DNA from: Argopecten irradians
Taxonomy: Eukaryota > Mollusca > Bivalvia > Pectinida > Pectinidae
Length of the DNA: 64,000 nt
Direction: 5' to 3'
NCBI RefSeq assembly: GCF_041381155.1
Contig: NC_091137.1
Span: 14,317,765-14,381,764 of the forward strand
How positions within the stretch are numbered: position 1 is the first letter of the stretch; the number at the start of each line of letters is the position of its first letter. A program made the position numbers and the translations under genes. Below, in pieces: positions 21,801-33,721 of this stretch. The notes beneath the pieces are model-generated. The model did no database searches, was not told the DNA's origin, and saw nothing but the letters and a program-made list of their open reading frames with translations.

Positions 21801-24800
21801 CTCAGCTATCGTGGTATAGAACTAATGGTAGAATGATGGACTAGTCAGTTATTGTGGTACAGAACTAATGGTAGAATGAATGACTACTCATGATCAGCTA
21901 TCGTGGTATAGAACTAACGGTAGAATGATGGACTACTCAGCTATTGTGGTATAGAACTAATGGTAGAATGATGGACTACTCAGCTATCGTGGTACAGAAC
22001 TAATGGTAGAATGAATGACTACTCAGCTATCGTGGAACAGAACTAATGGTAGAATGAAAGACAACTCAGCTATCGTGGTATAGAACTAATGGAATAATGA
22101 TGGACTACTCAGCTATCGTGGTATAGAACTAATGGTAGAAGGATGGACATCTCAGCTATCGTGGTACAGAACTAATGGTAGAAGGATGGACATCTCAGCT
22201 ATCGTGGTACAGAACTAATGGTAGAAGGATGGACTACTCAGTTATTGTGGTACAGAACTAATGGTAGAATGAATGACTACTCAGCTATCGTGGTATAGAA
22301 CTAATGGTAGAATGATGGTCAACTCGGCTATTTTGTTATAGAACTAATGGTAGAATGATGGACTGCTCAGCTATCGTGGTACAGAACTAATGGTAGAATG
22401 ATGGACTAGTCAGTTATCGTGGTACAGAACTAATGGTAGAATGATGGACTACTCAGCTATCGTGTTATAGAACTAATGGTAGAAGGATGGACTACTCAGC
22501 TATCGTGGTATAGAACTAATGGTAGAATGAATGACTACTCAGTTATCGTGGTATAGAACTAATGGTAGAAGGATGGACTACTCAGCTATCGTGGTACAGA
22601 ACTAATGGTAGAATGATGAACTACTCAGCTATCGTGGTACAAAACTAATGGAATAATGATGGACTAGTCAGCTATCGTGGTACAGAACTAATGGTAGAAT
22701 GAATGGACTACTCAGTTATCGTGGTACAGAACTAATGGTAGAATGAATGGACTACTCAGCTATCGTGTTATAGAACTAATGGTAGAATGATGGACTAGTC
22801 AGCTATCGTTGTACAGAACTAATGGTAGAATGATGGACTATCAGTTATTGAAGTATAGAACTGATGGTAGAATGATGGACAACTCAGCTTTCGTGGTAAA
22901 AACTGATGGTAGAATGATGGACTACTCAGCTATTGTAGTATAGAATTAATGGTAGAATGATAGATTCTCAGCTATCAATATATACCTGGTAAGGAAAAGT
23001 TTAGCAATCCAGTTATTAATTAACATTATCTTAAGCTTTGTTTTGTTTTTAGAAAAATTCTATCATAAAATGATCGTTTTAATTGTGTAACAAATGAATA
23101 TGAACAAATATTGTACTTCACGCTAATGAAGCCTACAGACCTCTGGGATATCCTCCCGTAACCCAGTCCATGGTTTCCCTGGAGACCAACCTGGACCTTT
23201 AAAGATGGTGGCCATTTTGTTACTGAAGCCCTTTTCTTCTTGAAGTTTTTGTATAATGTACTTCAAGTGGCAGAGCTAAAAGAAACACTAATGGAATTAT
23301 ATTGTAATCATAGTATAATACAGTTATATAAGCAAATTCAATCTGATAAAAATACAGATCTTCACTATAATTATATTCTACATGAACACTATGTTACTAA
23401 AACTTCAAAAGTATGCACTGTTATTTTGTACCCAGAAGACAGAAGATAAGAGGCCCACTCACCTGGTTTGTAATACCAAGGTGGGGGGGGTACAGGCAGT
23501 ACCATACAAACTGAACCGGTACAAGTGGTTCGTTTTTAGAAGCGTACCACTTGTATCCAAGATGGCGACCCGAGATTCTTCATTTGTCACCGGAATGTTT
23601 TCTTTGTTGAAAACAAGGCAGATCGTATTTATATCCGATAAAATTACATGGATCGTTTATTTCAATTTAGGTATCATTTTTATATCCATTTCATTATTTG
23701 CACCGAAAATACATAGCTTTTATATTCGAAGCGTATCTTTCTTATGTGTGCCGCCATCATGGAAAAATCCAAACGCGTTCCATTTGGCGGTGCCGTATCA
23801 CTTTAGTGTAACTGGTACGAATATGCAAATGGAACGCACTGGTAGTGATTTATTAGATTTACCTCTATTTCCTCTATTGGGCTCTGCCTGTCCTGCCCCC
23901 GGGGGTCAGAGACAAAATTCATATTGGCCAAATTTGGATGCAATCCAGGCAGAACTCTAGGACTAGTAGCAATTTAAAGGAAATGTTGATGAACAGCAGC
24001 GGATGACGCGCCATGACATAAGCTCATCGGCCCTTTGGGCCAGGTGAGCTAAAACAAGAGGCCCAGAGGACCTGTATTGCTCACCTGGTTTGTAATGCCA
24101 AGTTATGTTTTGAATAAAGGGTTTTTGGGTTTTTTTTTTCTGAAGAAATTTATTAAATATTAACCTCTAATTTACCTATTGGGCCTCAATCATTCTACTC
24201 CAGGGGGTTGGAGCCAAAATTTATACAAACTCTGTTCCCCTTCCACAGAGGATGCTTCTGGCCAAATTTGGTTACAACCCATGCAGAACTCTATGACTAT
24301 AGTAGCTATATACAGAATTTACCTCTATTTCCTGTATTGGGCCCCATTCCTCCTGTACCCTGGGGGTCAGAGCCAAGTTTTACACACATTCTTTTCACCT
24401 TCCCCCATGGATGTTTCTAGCCAAATTTGATAACAATCCATACAGAACTCTATGACTAGTAGCGATTTAAAGAATTAACCTCTATTTCTCCTTTTAGGCC
24501 CTGCCCTTACTATTCTCAGGTAGTCAGAGCCAAAATTTATACAAACTCTGTTCCCTTTCACCGAAGGATGTTTCTGCCCAAATTAGGTCACATTCCATGC
24601 AGAACTCTATGACTAGTAGTGATTTAAAGGATTAACTTCTATTTCCCCTCTTGAGCCCCACTCCTCCTGCCCCCAGGGGTCAGAGCCAAAATTTATACGA
24701 ACTCTGCTTTCCTTCCCCCAATGTTTCTGGCCAAATTTGGTTACATTAAATGCAGAATTCTATGACATGTTTGATGCCATCATACTTGACATGAGAATCT

Positions 24801-27800
24801 TTTAGTCTACGCAAAATTAATCTCAAACTTATAAGCAACAAAAATTAGTGCAACATATGAAATTAAATTGCATCGTAATAATCACAGCAAAAGTGTACAA
24901 AAAAGGCTTCAGTGGCTTTTACTCAGATGTGACTTATAATCCAGAAAACATGTAATATGTACTTACCTGTGCATTGATAGGGTCCCATGTCTGTAGTGGA
25001 TGTACAAGTCCATAAATCACTTTCTCCTCCTCAGCTTGAAATGTTCCTACACAGATAATATACACATGGAAGTACTCATTGTTATTTAAATGACAAGTTA
25101 TAACAGTAATAAGCTCCATTCCTATGGAGAATTAGAAAGAGAACCATTGATTTCTCTGATAAATAGTTTATAGATAATATCATTTCATAGGACATTTTTT
25201 CAAAATTAATAGTCTGAAAATAACAAGAGAAAATCCACAGCAAAATAATCAATATTTTAAACTAGTAATATGTCTGTTAGACATGAAGTGCATGCTAACT
25301 ATTTCCTAACCAGTACAATATGCATCTAAAAGGCAACTGCTCTGAGATGTTTTGCAAATACAAAAATGTAACAAATAATTATAGATGAAATACCTGCAGA
25401 TATATACCCACAATCCTATATGAAATCATCCTCGGCAACAGGTGTACGTAGCACTTTCACTCACTAAATTTGGACTATTACAAGAAGATGGTTTACGTCC
25501 TTGCTGTGTTGTAATAAACACATGTACAGTACTTTCCTTTACTTCATCAGAACGTTATATATAAAATGTAAAATTACTTTGAACTTTGGTAATTGTGTTC
25601 TTTGTTAAATAGAAGTGTGTTTATTATCTTTAAGTTATTGATATTAATATGATAGACTTGTTTCGCTGTTCAAAATAGTTGTCCCCTAGAACACTGTCAA
25701 GTCTCTGTGCATGTGATGACTTACCTGTGTCATGCCTGAATGCCTTTCTGGGTACATCAGATCTAGAGCTGAGGCACACAGACTGATATTGTATAATGAT
25801 TTTTTTTATTCTGTTTCTCTTACCCAAGGCTAGGAAATTTTATAAATATTAATTGAATTGAAGCAGTTAAATGCGGTTTATGGTCACAGGAGTTAGCAAG
25901 CGATAATGCAACCTAGGACCTAGGATGACGTGAAATAAAGTAAATATGATCTAGCTGCTTAATAATGCTGTAAATGCCTTTGGCAGGTACTAAAAGGTAT
26001 CTATTTCATCACTTTATTTCATTGACTATATACCTGATTTGCATTTTATTTTTCCGAAAGTTTGCAAAGTAGACCAGATGCTTTGAATATCGTGACCTAC
26101 GTTAGAGTTTGCATGATACCCCGCTTGAAGTTTTACACATAATACGAATGTGTTCAGCACTGTTAATGCCAATGTTTTTAATTTGTAGTAGGACATCACT
26201 GATAAGTTTATCTTAGTATATGTTATTGAAAGGTTTGTGTCACTATCTATCAAACTGTTTAAGTCTCTGACTTCCATATCACGTGCGCTGTTGGATTCTG
26301 CGCATAGCAGATGTACACAGACTCCACATCCGACAAGGAAAATAATACATGTACTGCGAGAGTATGCTCGCAATAAAAAGAAATAGCTTCTGCTTTTGTC
26401 AAGAAATTAATGGACTGTACATATATTCACTTGATCAATTATGTCAATCTATTGAATTATATCAGAAATGCCTGATGGTTAATCCTTATAACCAGCCAAT
26501 GATTTCACATTTACCAAACAATCGATCAAAAATGATGAGTACACCGCCGTAGTTTTTGTCGATGCAGTAAGGGTTTCGACCATGATGGACTCTGTGATGA
26601 CTTGGCGTGTTCAATATCCATTCCAGTGGTCCAATACTTCTTACAGTCTGATAGAATGAAAATACAAACTGGCTTAGAATATCTTATACCGGTAGATAAT
26701 AACACAACCTGACTTAAAAGTAAATACTGTTTATAGGGAAACTATACAGTCTGATGTGATTAAGAGAAAAGTCCTAGATTTGAATAACATTGTAACAGAA
26801 AAAGTCGGGTTTAGAATGACATATATATTTCTAAACCTGACTGTATAATTGTATATAGTTGAACCTTGTCAACTGGAGCTCGTATAACGTTAAGTCTGTA
26901 AGATATAAAACACAAATCAAGGAACGATGTATATGACATATAAAGAGATTAGTATGAGATACATGGATATTAATCTTAATGACAAATGATTACAAAGGTA
27001 TCTTTAACTACAGTTTATTCAGTATAGTTTGATTACATCTCAGTATACCTCTGTGTGGATCCAAAACTGGTAAAGTAAGTTGAACTGGATGTGGACCAAG
27101 AACACTGATGGAGGCATGAACAAGGCCAGTGGTAGGTAGAATATCTGTCAGAGTAACCAATGAAATTTGTTTTAACCACATCAGTCATTAAACCAATCAC
27201 CCTAAGGATTATGATATATACATGTATGCACAAAAAGAATGAGTTTGAAATTATAAATCTGATAAAAAGAGATCCCAGAAAGATCTTGGTGCCCACCAAA
27301 GAATGATCTACGTCTGACAAAGGTAAGAGGGATCTTTTCTCTGCTTTTCAAACTATAACTTTACACTACATATGAAATATGAGTGAGATCCTTTTTGTAC
27401 TTTCTGAGATATATAGCAGCAATTATCAAAATCCATGATGGTGGCCAGCCAGCAATCTTGTTGACCGATCTGTACCAAATGCAATATGCACAACCAGACC
27501 CCTAGGGGAACCTGCACATGAATTTGAGACAGATCCCTTATGTACTTTCTGAGAAATAGTGGTAACAAACTTCAATTATCAAAATCCAAGATGGCGGCCT
27601 GTCAGCAATATTGTTGACTGATCGGTCAAACGATGCAATATTCACAACTAGGAACCTAAGGGAACCTGCACATGAAATTTGGGACAGATTCCTTGAGTAC
27701 TTCCTGAGAAATAGTGGTAACCAACTTTGCTAGCCAAGGGTATTAAGTCCAATTCTCTTCCTACTACCCTTGGCATATCTCATTTCAGAACAGGTGTTTT

Positions 27801-30800
27801 TGCTCAAATTCTGATTGGATGCGGCTCGGTTCAGGCAACCAATGAAAACGCAGCTTCGATATGTCAACAAAACTGAACTGAAGCGATAGTATAGTGACCT
27901 ACATTTGTATAATGAGGCATTAGGCATGTCATGCCTGTCAACATCAACTCCTTGCAAAGTTATATTACTATCTATTTAATAAATAATATGTTTTATACCA
28001 GCTAAATGAACGTCTTGGAGACGTTGCTCTCCAAACAGATTGGAAAATACATGTGTGGTTTATGTTTCACAAATTGAACAATTAAAAGATATACAGCGAT
28101 CTTGTTACAAAATAGGACATTGCAGAACTTCTGCATGAAACACAAAAACTACTGTACGAACTTACTAATAAACAAATGACTCACACACATGTTCATCTTT
28201 GGTATTTTGAATCTGTCGCAAATAACACATGTGTTTCATAGGGCGCTGCCATTTTTTCAACCATACAACAATGATACGAGCTTTTTAATTGGTTGCTTAT
28301 TACGAAAATGGAAGGGTGCAACTGCGGTGATCCAGCAGGTGGCGCAGTGCGGGACCATCCGTTCTGAAGTGAGATATGCCAAGGGTAGTAGAAAGAGAAT
28401 TGGATTATACCCGTGGCTAGCGAAATTGAGTGGTAACAAGCATTGTTAAAGGACAGAAGGACGGACGGACAGACCACGGACGAAAGGCAATTTGAATAGC
28501 CCACCATCTGATGTTGGTGGGCTAAAAAACAAATTGTACTTAACAAATCTTTTAAACTATTCAGATCTAGCCAAATAATCCAGATAATCTCCTTTTATGA
28601 TTTTACCTTCACAACTAATCTTTTAAAACTAAATTATCTTCACTACTAGCCAATCAAAACTAACCATTAATGCTTAGCTGTGAATAAAAAGATGTCATAA
28701 CTATGAAAACCATATCAGTAAATGTACTTATTTGGACACAGAATGACTGTGAATGCCATAACTACCATATAATGTAGCTTTGAACGACAGAACAGAAATT
28801 TCTGACATGTACAGATGATTGTCATCCTAACATGGAAAGGGAATGGCTGTTAATGTCCTAGCTAGGAAAGGGAATGGCTGTTAATGTCCTAGCTAGGAAG
28901 CAGAATGGCTGTTAATGTCCTAGCTAGGAAAGAGAATGGCTGTTAATGTCCTAGCTAGGAAGGAAAATGGCTGTTAATGTCCTAGCTAGGAAGGAGAATG
29001 ACTTTAATGACCTAGCTAGGAAGGAGAATGACTTTAATGACCTAGCTAGGAAGGAGAATGGCTGTTAATGTCCTAGCTAGGAAGTAGAATGGCTGTTAAT
29101 GTCCTAGCTAGGAAAGAGAATGACTTTAATGACCTAGCTAGGAAGGAGAATGGCTGTTAATGTCCTAGCTAGGAAGGAGAATAGCTGTTAATGTCCTAGC
29201 TAGGAAAGGAAATGGCTGTTAATGTCCTAGCTAGGAAAAGGAATAGCTGTTAATGTCCTAGCTAGGAAGGAGAATGGCTGTTAATGTCCTAGCTAGGAAG
29301 AAGAATGGCTGTTACACTTTAATGTTTTAGCTAGGAAAGGGAATGGCTGTTAATGTCCTAGCTAGGAAAGGGAATGTCTATAACCGTCCTAGCTAGGAAA
29401 GTGAATGTCTATAACCGTTCTAGTCTTAGACTTATTTCATGACTTCTCAAATGAAAAATTTTAAGACCCTATATAGCTATCTCCACCAGCCTTCTACCTT
29501 ACCCAGTTGAAGTATCTGTGAACAGCTGACTGACGTAACGCTGTACCCAAGTTGTAGTCCTCCGAACTGTGATGAGTCTGATGGCCCGCCCACATTATGT
29601 TCATTTCTGTCAAATAGATCAAGCTGACATTACTCAGAGAAATATTGATATCTTGAAGCACAGGATTTTAAAACAGAATGATAATAAGATGTATTGTACA
29701 CAAACTGTGCTTCCTTCATTTCTCCTATTCAGGTCTGAACCAAGATTTTTACGTTTCCTTTTCCCCTTTCCCCGAAGATATTTCCGGCAAAAGGCTGTCT
29801 TAGCAGAATTCTTAGTAAAGATTTTAAGAAAATATAGACCAACGGACTGACAGATGATGGACACCTCACCATAGCATAGCTCACCGCGCCATTTGGGCCA
29901 GGCCAGGTTAGCTAAAAAAAACAGAAAAAAAAACTTACCATGCCCTGTTCTATGTACCACATAATAGCCAAAATCTACAAAAACTAGACCAAACAGCCAA
30001 GTCCAAGGGCTATCCCAGGGCAGAGATATGATGTTCCATCGATTGTATACCCAAATATAGGTCGCTATTTCCATTCCACGGAAAAGCAGACTGTAAATGT
30101 AAAGAGTATGGACAGGTTTAACTGTAGGTGTTGTGGGAAACAAGAAGTCCAAAACAGATATTGGCCACTCCTAGGAAAATATCATTGCCTAATATTTTTA
30201 ATGTTAACAATTTCTTTAAAACATATTCTTTAGGTACATTCTCCTTTCTGCTGAATTGGCATGTGATACATGGGTAGATATCAGAAAGTAATAGTCGCTG
30301 GTGAGAGGACTGTTATATTGAGGTTATTTGTAGCAGTTGTCGGTCAAATTATGGAGGGGTGGTCACTGAGAGGGGGCAGTTTACTGTTACATTAATACCT
30401 AAGCAAATAGGTCATTTAGAAGGAATATAGTTGTTTATAAGAGTCATCATAATCATATACATAGCAGGACTACTGCACTAACATCTTTCATGTCTGGTTA
30501 AAGGGACATTTCAGTCCAAGAGAACATTAAAATTTGTACATATATCGGACAAAAACTAGCTCTGATGGAAATTAGATTAGTCGGTTTTACTGTGATATGC
30601 CAGAAAATCCCATGGTGGTGAAATGCGTGTGAAATGTTCAAACTCGCTCGCCGTCCGCCATTACACTTTGTGGTCGAACTTCTGGTATGCCGAACCCTGT
30701 CCCTTGCTCGTAGAGTAGTGTTACTTTTGTCTAGAACTGCTCAAATCGCTCTGACAGTAGTGTGTTTACCTTATTATGGTGAATTGTCTTACCTAAAAAT

Positions 30801-33721
30801 CATTTTATCACCTCCTTAGTGGTTATGTAGTTCATTTGTTTAACATGCGTGACTTTTGCTCGGGTATGGGTACAGTGAACATATTGTACCTGCTTAATAG
30901 GATAGATCAACGATTTGTAATTTCAACGTTATAAATTAAAATACTAAACTATGACGTGGAATTTGTCAATATTTTATGTTGTATGTTTCATAAGAAATGT
31001 AGAACAATATGTTTATGTTATATTTTGCTTCTTTGTTATGTAAAAGAATTAGCCTGAGTGAATTGTTCCTTTAATAATGAGACTTATACTGGTAAATCTC
31101 AATTCAATCAAAAAAATTTGAGTCAACTTGGTATCCATAATAAAAACATCAACAACCATCATACCTGTGAAACTGCGATATCACACCCGCTGCTAAAGAA
31201 CTAAAAGTATCATTGAACCTTGGGAGTGGCCTCCCCTGAAGGAAGAGAATCGGCATCTCGATTAAGGCCATCACCATAAATACAGGAAGGGCCTGAAAAT
31301 AGGATTTCAAAATTATTTCATTATGAATAAATAAAAGTTATATCTATGTGTTATAAAAACAATATAAAGTAGAATAATCCTATATGAATTGGTCTTTTCC
31401 GTTTGATAACCTAACACACACACTCCACTTCATGATATTTATACCAACCATGTTGTTTTAATTATATGTTTACTGGACATCATATAAAAATCTATGTGAA
31501 ATAAACTGATTCATGAAAAAAAGTAAATTTGTTAATACATTTTGTTCCAAAATCAAAAAATATACATATATACTGTTCAGGCATTAAATAACTTCATGAG
31601 ACATATTTAAGAAATTTATCATTTATATAATTATAAACTTAATATTGTTAGTTGATCTATTCCCTTGATCCTTGAATTTGAACACTGGATCTATATAGAC
31701 ATTATTTTGATTATGATAATGACTTCAAGCCATCAAAGCAACCTACTTTGTATTTCAATAAAATAAGCTATTTAACATGAAGATTGGATCATGTAATTAC
31801 TGTATTATAATCAATTATATTATAAATAGATAAAGAATATATTTCTGCTTAATTTATATGGAGTTGATGTTTTCACTTATTCATATCGCAATGTACTTAA
31901 TGTGTTGTATATCCCTATTCTCACATAGCTAGCCATGTAAGATAAAGTTGTCCCATGAAAGACAGCTATGTAAGATTAATAAAATCTGTTACCTGTAAGT
32001 GAACCAGATCGGGTTATCTCAGTTGAGGGCTAAGATTTTGTAACATAATCCCAACCGAGGCGTTAGCCCGATCTCGATCACTTACAAAATAATAACCGAG
32101 GCGTTAGCCCGATCTCGATCACTTAAAGGTAATAGATTTTTTTTCTCGCGCCTCTAAGATATAACAAAACCCATCTATATACGCGTTCCGAATGTAAAAC
32201 TATCCCGTCATGGGCCTCCTTGTTCAAAGCCGATTAACCATTACATCTGTGCTTCGATTTCAGTCATTCCGCATAAAACTATAGTTCGGTTATATCAAAA
32301 ACAAACGATGATCAATCGGTACATACTGTTTCATAATTAAAAACAACAACCAAACAATGCATGGTAAATCACTGAATGCACATATTTCTAATAATATTGA
32401 CTAGCTGACGCTTGTGACGTCACCGGTTCAAGAGTTTGACGTCACATGCGCGGACTGTTACATGAATGGCGTAAAATTCCGCCAAAATTCGCGTAAAGGT
32501 ACCAGACAGATCGGACGAGATAGAAAAATCTAGCACCGGGTATCATGTGAGATTTCCCTGTCCGATGTGCGAGAAAAATCTATCTTAAGATAAATCTATC
32601 TTACATAGCTGTGACGTCACAATTGAAAAAACAATGAGATGACGTCATGTCAGCCAAAGTTGACGTCATTTTTCTTCTATTTCGATTGATTTGTCGGATT
32701 TATTTACCATTTCCTTTGTTTAATTTGCATTTAAACCCGTTTTACCTAAGATTTCTTGTTTATATTTTCGATATACACCAAACTTTGATGAGCTCTTTCG
32801 AATGGCGTTCTTATTTTTAAAATCGATCGATTATTTAAGAAGTTAAGATTTTGTCACAAAATGGCTGCCTCACCTTTCGTGCAAGTAATTCGACAAGCAA
32901 TGTGAGAAAATAACTCTTTCATATGTAAATTATGTAGGATAGAACTATTCCACCCTCGGGTACAGAATTTTGGGTCAGAAACCTCGGCAAGCCTCAATTC
33001 TGACCCAAAATTCTGTACCCTCGGGTGGAGTAGTTCTATCCTACATATGTACATATGAAAGAGTCATATAATCTGTTATATCTGGTCTGTCTGACATTGA
33101 GGTCAAATCAATGAAATCCTTGACTGACATACATTTGTTGTCTAATTGTGACAGATCTATATAAAATTTGTTACATATTGTATAATATGTTACCACATTA
33201 ATGTGATCTGGTTCCAATGCACATTGCATTACAAATTAAAAAAATATATAAGCTTTTACATGTATGAAATTTGGAGCTTATTTTTGACACCAACAACGTT
33301 ATATAACTTAATTTTATAAACATAGAAACCTTCAATGGGGTTTTGACACGGTTTGACGGAAACACGGATGATGATTTCATTTGCAGTTAATTTGATTTAT
33401 TTACTTAATCATTCCGTAAGTTACTATCTTACTCTTCTATTTCTATAAACATGACCATAGCTGTTAATAGGACGTTAATTAATCAAACAAACAAACAAAC
33501 AAACTATAAACGTTTATCTGTTTATACGTAATTTACAGAAGGCCTACTGTGGTGTGATTTTACCAAGGACTTGCAAGTCTTTGGAAGTTACATTAAAGAC
33601 ATTTTACCTCATCGACATATTTTGGAACGTCCTCCACATCTTTGAAAGATGATTCATTAGGAGTAACAAGATAGAACATCCGTCTCAGTCCAGCGGACGA
33701 TGCTGTCAACACGTCCTCCAT
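18840..33721 (-). CDS. AGMO: Alkylglycerol monooxygenase (AGMO), nine exons, C-terminus not found
   Basis: This enzyme cleaves the ether bond of alkylglycerols in the ER membrane using tetrahydrobiopterin and a di-metal centre. Exons on the minus strand: 33721-33608, 31292-31165, 30090-29939, 29606-29503, 27144-27049, 26647-26515, 25046-24967, 23275-23141 and 18956-18840. All have GT/AG borders and matching phases and give 353 residues. The first in-frame ATG (MEDVLTASS) is at 33721. Family features are the N-terminal RRMFYLVTPNESSF, LPWDSPWTW and fatty-acid-hydroxylase histidines HRTGHE (~127-132), HQTHH (~138-142) and HHRVHH (~213-218). KGPGWSPGKP lies near 295. The human protein is about 445 residues, so roughly 90 C-terminal residues (membrane helices) are missing. 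They lie beyond base 1, were unrecognisable to me, or are lost. Introns are loaded with repeats. Confidence 0.93.
19003..22985. repeat. 43-bp satellite inside an AGMO intron, about 90 copies
   Basis: The unit reads approximately CTCAGCTATCGTGGTACAG followed by AACTAATGGTAGAATGATGGACTA. The array is nearly 4 kb long with moderate divergence, and variants recur at longer intervals (TAGTCAGTTATTG, GAATGAATGACTACTC, CATGATCAGC), which suggests higher-order blocks. It lies in the intron between the exons at 23275-23141 and 18956-18840 and separates them by 4.2 kb. Confidence 0.95.
23453..24052. repeat. Family B copy interrupted by other sequence
   Basis: It has the family-B start (AAGAGGCCCACTCACCTGG) and the complete right terminus GGCCCTTTGGGCCAGGTGAGC. 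Between about 23490 and 23840 lies unrelated sequence with its own inverted motifs (ACAAGTGGTTCG/GTACCACTTGT and GCGTTCCATTTG/CAAATGGAACGC), so another small element is probably nested inside. Confidence 0.7.
24053..24775. repeat. Family B copy, directly head-to-tail with the previous one
   Basis: It starts AACAAGAGGCCCAGAGGACC immediately after the end of the preceding copy. It carries four internal units with GGGGTCAGAGCC, TTTCTGGCCAAATT and ATGCAGAACTCTATGAC, and has no right terminus. Confidence 0.8.
25240..26370 (-). repeat. About 1.1-kb dispersed repeat, copy 1 (inverted relative to 60155-61130)
   Basis: Its reverse complement resembles 60155-61130 over the whole length. Shared landmarks include ATCTGCTATGCGCAGA, a CTAAGATATAC-like string, AATCAGGT...TATATAGTCAAT, GAACAGC(G)AAACAAGTCTATC and GATGGTTTACG. 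The copies are perhaps 70-80% alike by eye. This one lies in the AGMO intron between the exons at 26647-26515 and 25046-24967. Confidence 0.8.
27380..28525. repeat. Dispersed repeat split by a nested TIR element
   Basis: The outer repeat has repeated GAGACAGATCCCTTATGTACTTTCTGAGAAATAGTGGTAAC-type units and AAAATCCAAGATGGC. It resumes after 28421 with GAGTGGTAACAAGC and ends with the hairpin GCCCACCATCTGATGTTGGTGGGC. The interruption is the 693-bp element at 27729-28421. Confidence 0.7.
27729..28421. mobile_element. Nested terminal-inverted-repeat element (693 bp)
   Basis: The ends form an imperfect inverted repeat of about 52 bp. The left begins GCTAGCCAAGGGTATTAAGT and the right ends ATTATACCCGTGGCTAGC; both arms contain CTACTACCCTTGGCATATCT. 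No transposase is seen, so it is non-autonomous. Confidence 0.85.
28832..29424. repeat. 30-bp minisatellite in an AGMO intron, about 20 copies
   Basis: The unit is GAATGGCTGTTAATGTCC followed by TAGCTAGGAAAG, with a shorter variant (GAATGACTTTAATGACC). It ends about 80 bp beyond the donor of the exon at 29606-29503, in the downstream intron on the minus strand. Confidence 0.95.
29720..29914. repeat. Fragment of family B (right end)
   Basis: It matches the family-B body (TTCCCCTTTCCCCGAAGATATTT) and right terminus (GCGCCATTTGGGCCAGG...GTTAGCTAAAA). The long minus-strand ORF over it is an AGMO exon reading on into repeat. Confidence 0.7.
30498..31074. mobile_element. piggyBac-like MITE with TTAA ends (577 bp)
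   Basis: The left end TTAAAGGGACATTTCAGTCC is mirrored at the right by GAGTGAATTGTTCCTTTAA. TTAA at both boundaries is the target duplication typical of piggyBac-type elements. No transposase is present. The 60-codon ORF at 30634-30819 is not recognisable. It sits in AGMO intron 2. Confidence 0.7.
31961..32613. mobile_element. Foldback element in AGMO intron 1
   Basis: The ends GACAGCTATGTAAGATT and ATCTTACATAGCTGTGAC are inverted repeats. Inside are two direct copies of a ~40-bp block with CCGAGGCGTTAGCCCGATCTC (near 32057-32125) and an opposing TAAGTGAACCAGATCGGG. No coding capacity. Confidence 0.7.
32912..33067. repeat. Long near-perfect palindrome, arms about 69 bp
   Basis: The left arm contains GGATAGAACTATTCCACCC and GGGTACAGAATTTTGGGTC; the right arm is its reverse complement with two or three mismatches. 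The loop is about 17 bp. If transcribed within AGMO intron 1 (either strand), the RNA would fold into a long hairpin. Confidence 0.92.

Noticed and set aside
4607..22985. CRISPR-like arrays
   Set aside because: The tandem units are contiguous with no unique spacers, and the window is eukaryotic.
23382..23960. 192-codon ORF
   Set aside because: It crosses a family-B copy and its nested insert. No recognisable domain; AGMO exon 8 next to it is on the opposite strand.
26026..26373. 115-codon minus ORF with a possible N-terminal hydrophobic stretch
   Set aside because: It lies in the ~1-kb dispersed repeat; the other copy at 60 kb does not keep the frame open.
28193..28546. 117-codon minus ORF
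   Set aside because: It spans the end of the nested TIR element and the outer repeat, and its sequence is explained by them.
29634..29938. Continuation of the AGMO exon-3 ORF
   Set aside because: The exon ends at the GTAAGT donor at 29938; the rest reads into a family-B fragment, while the next exon starts in phase at 29606.
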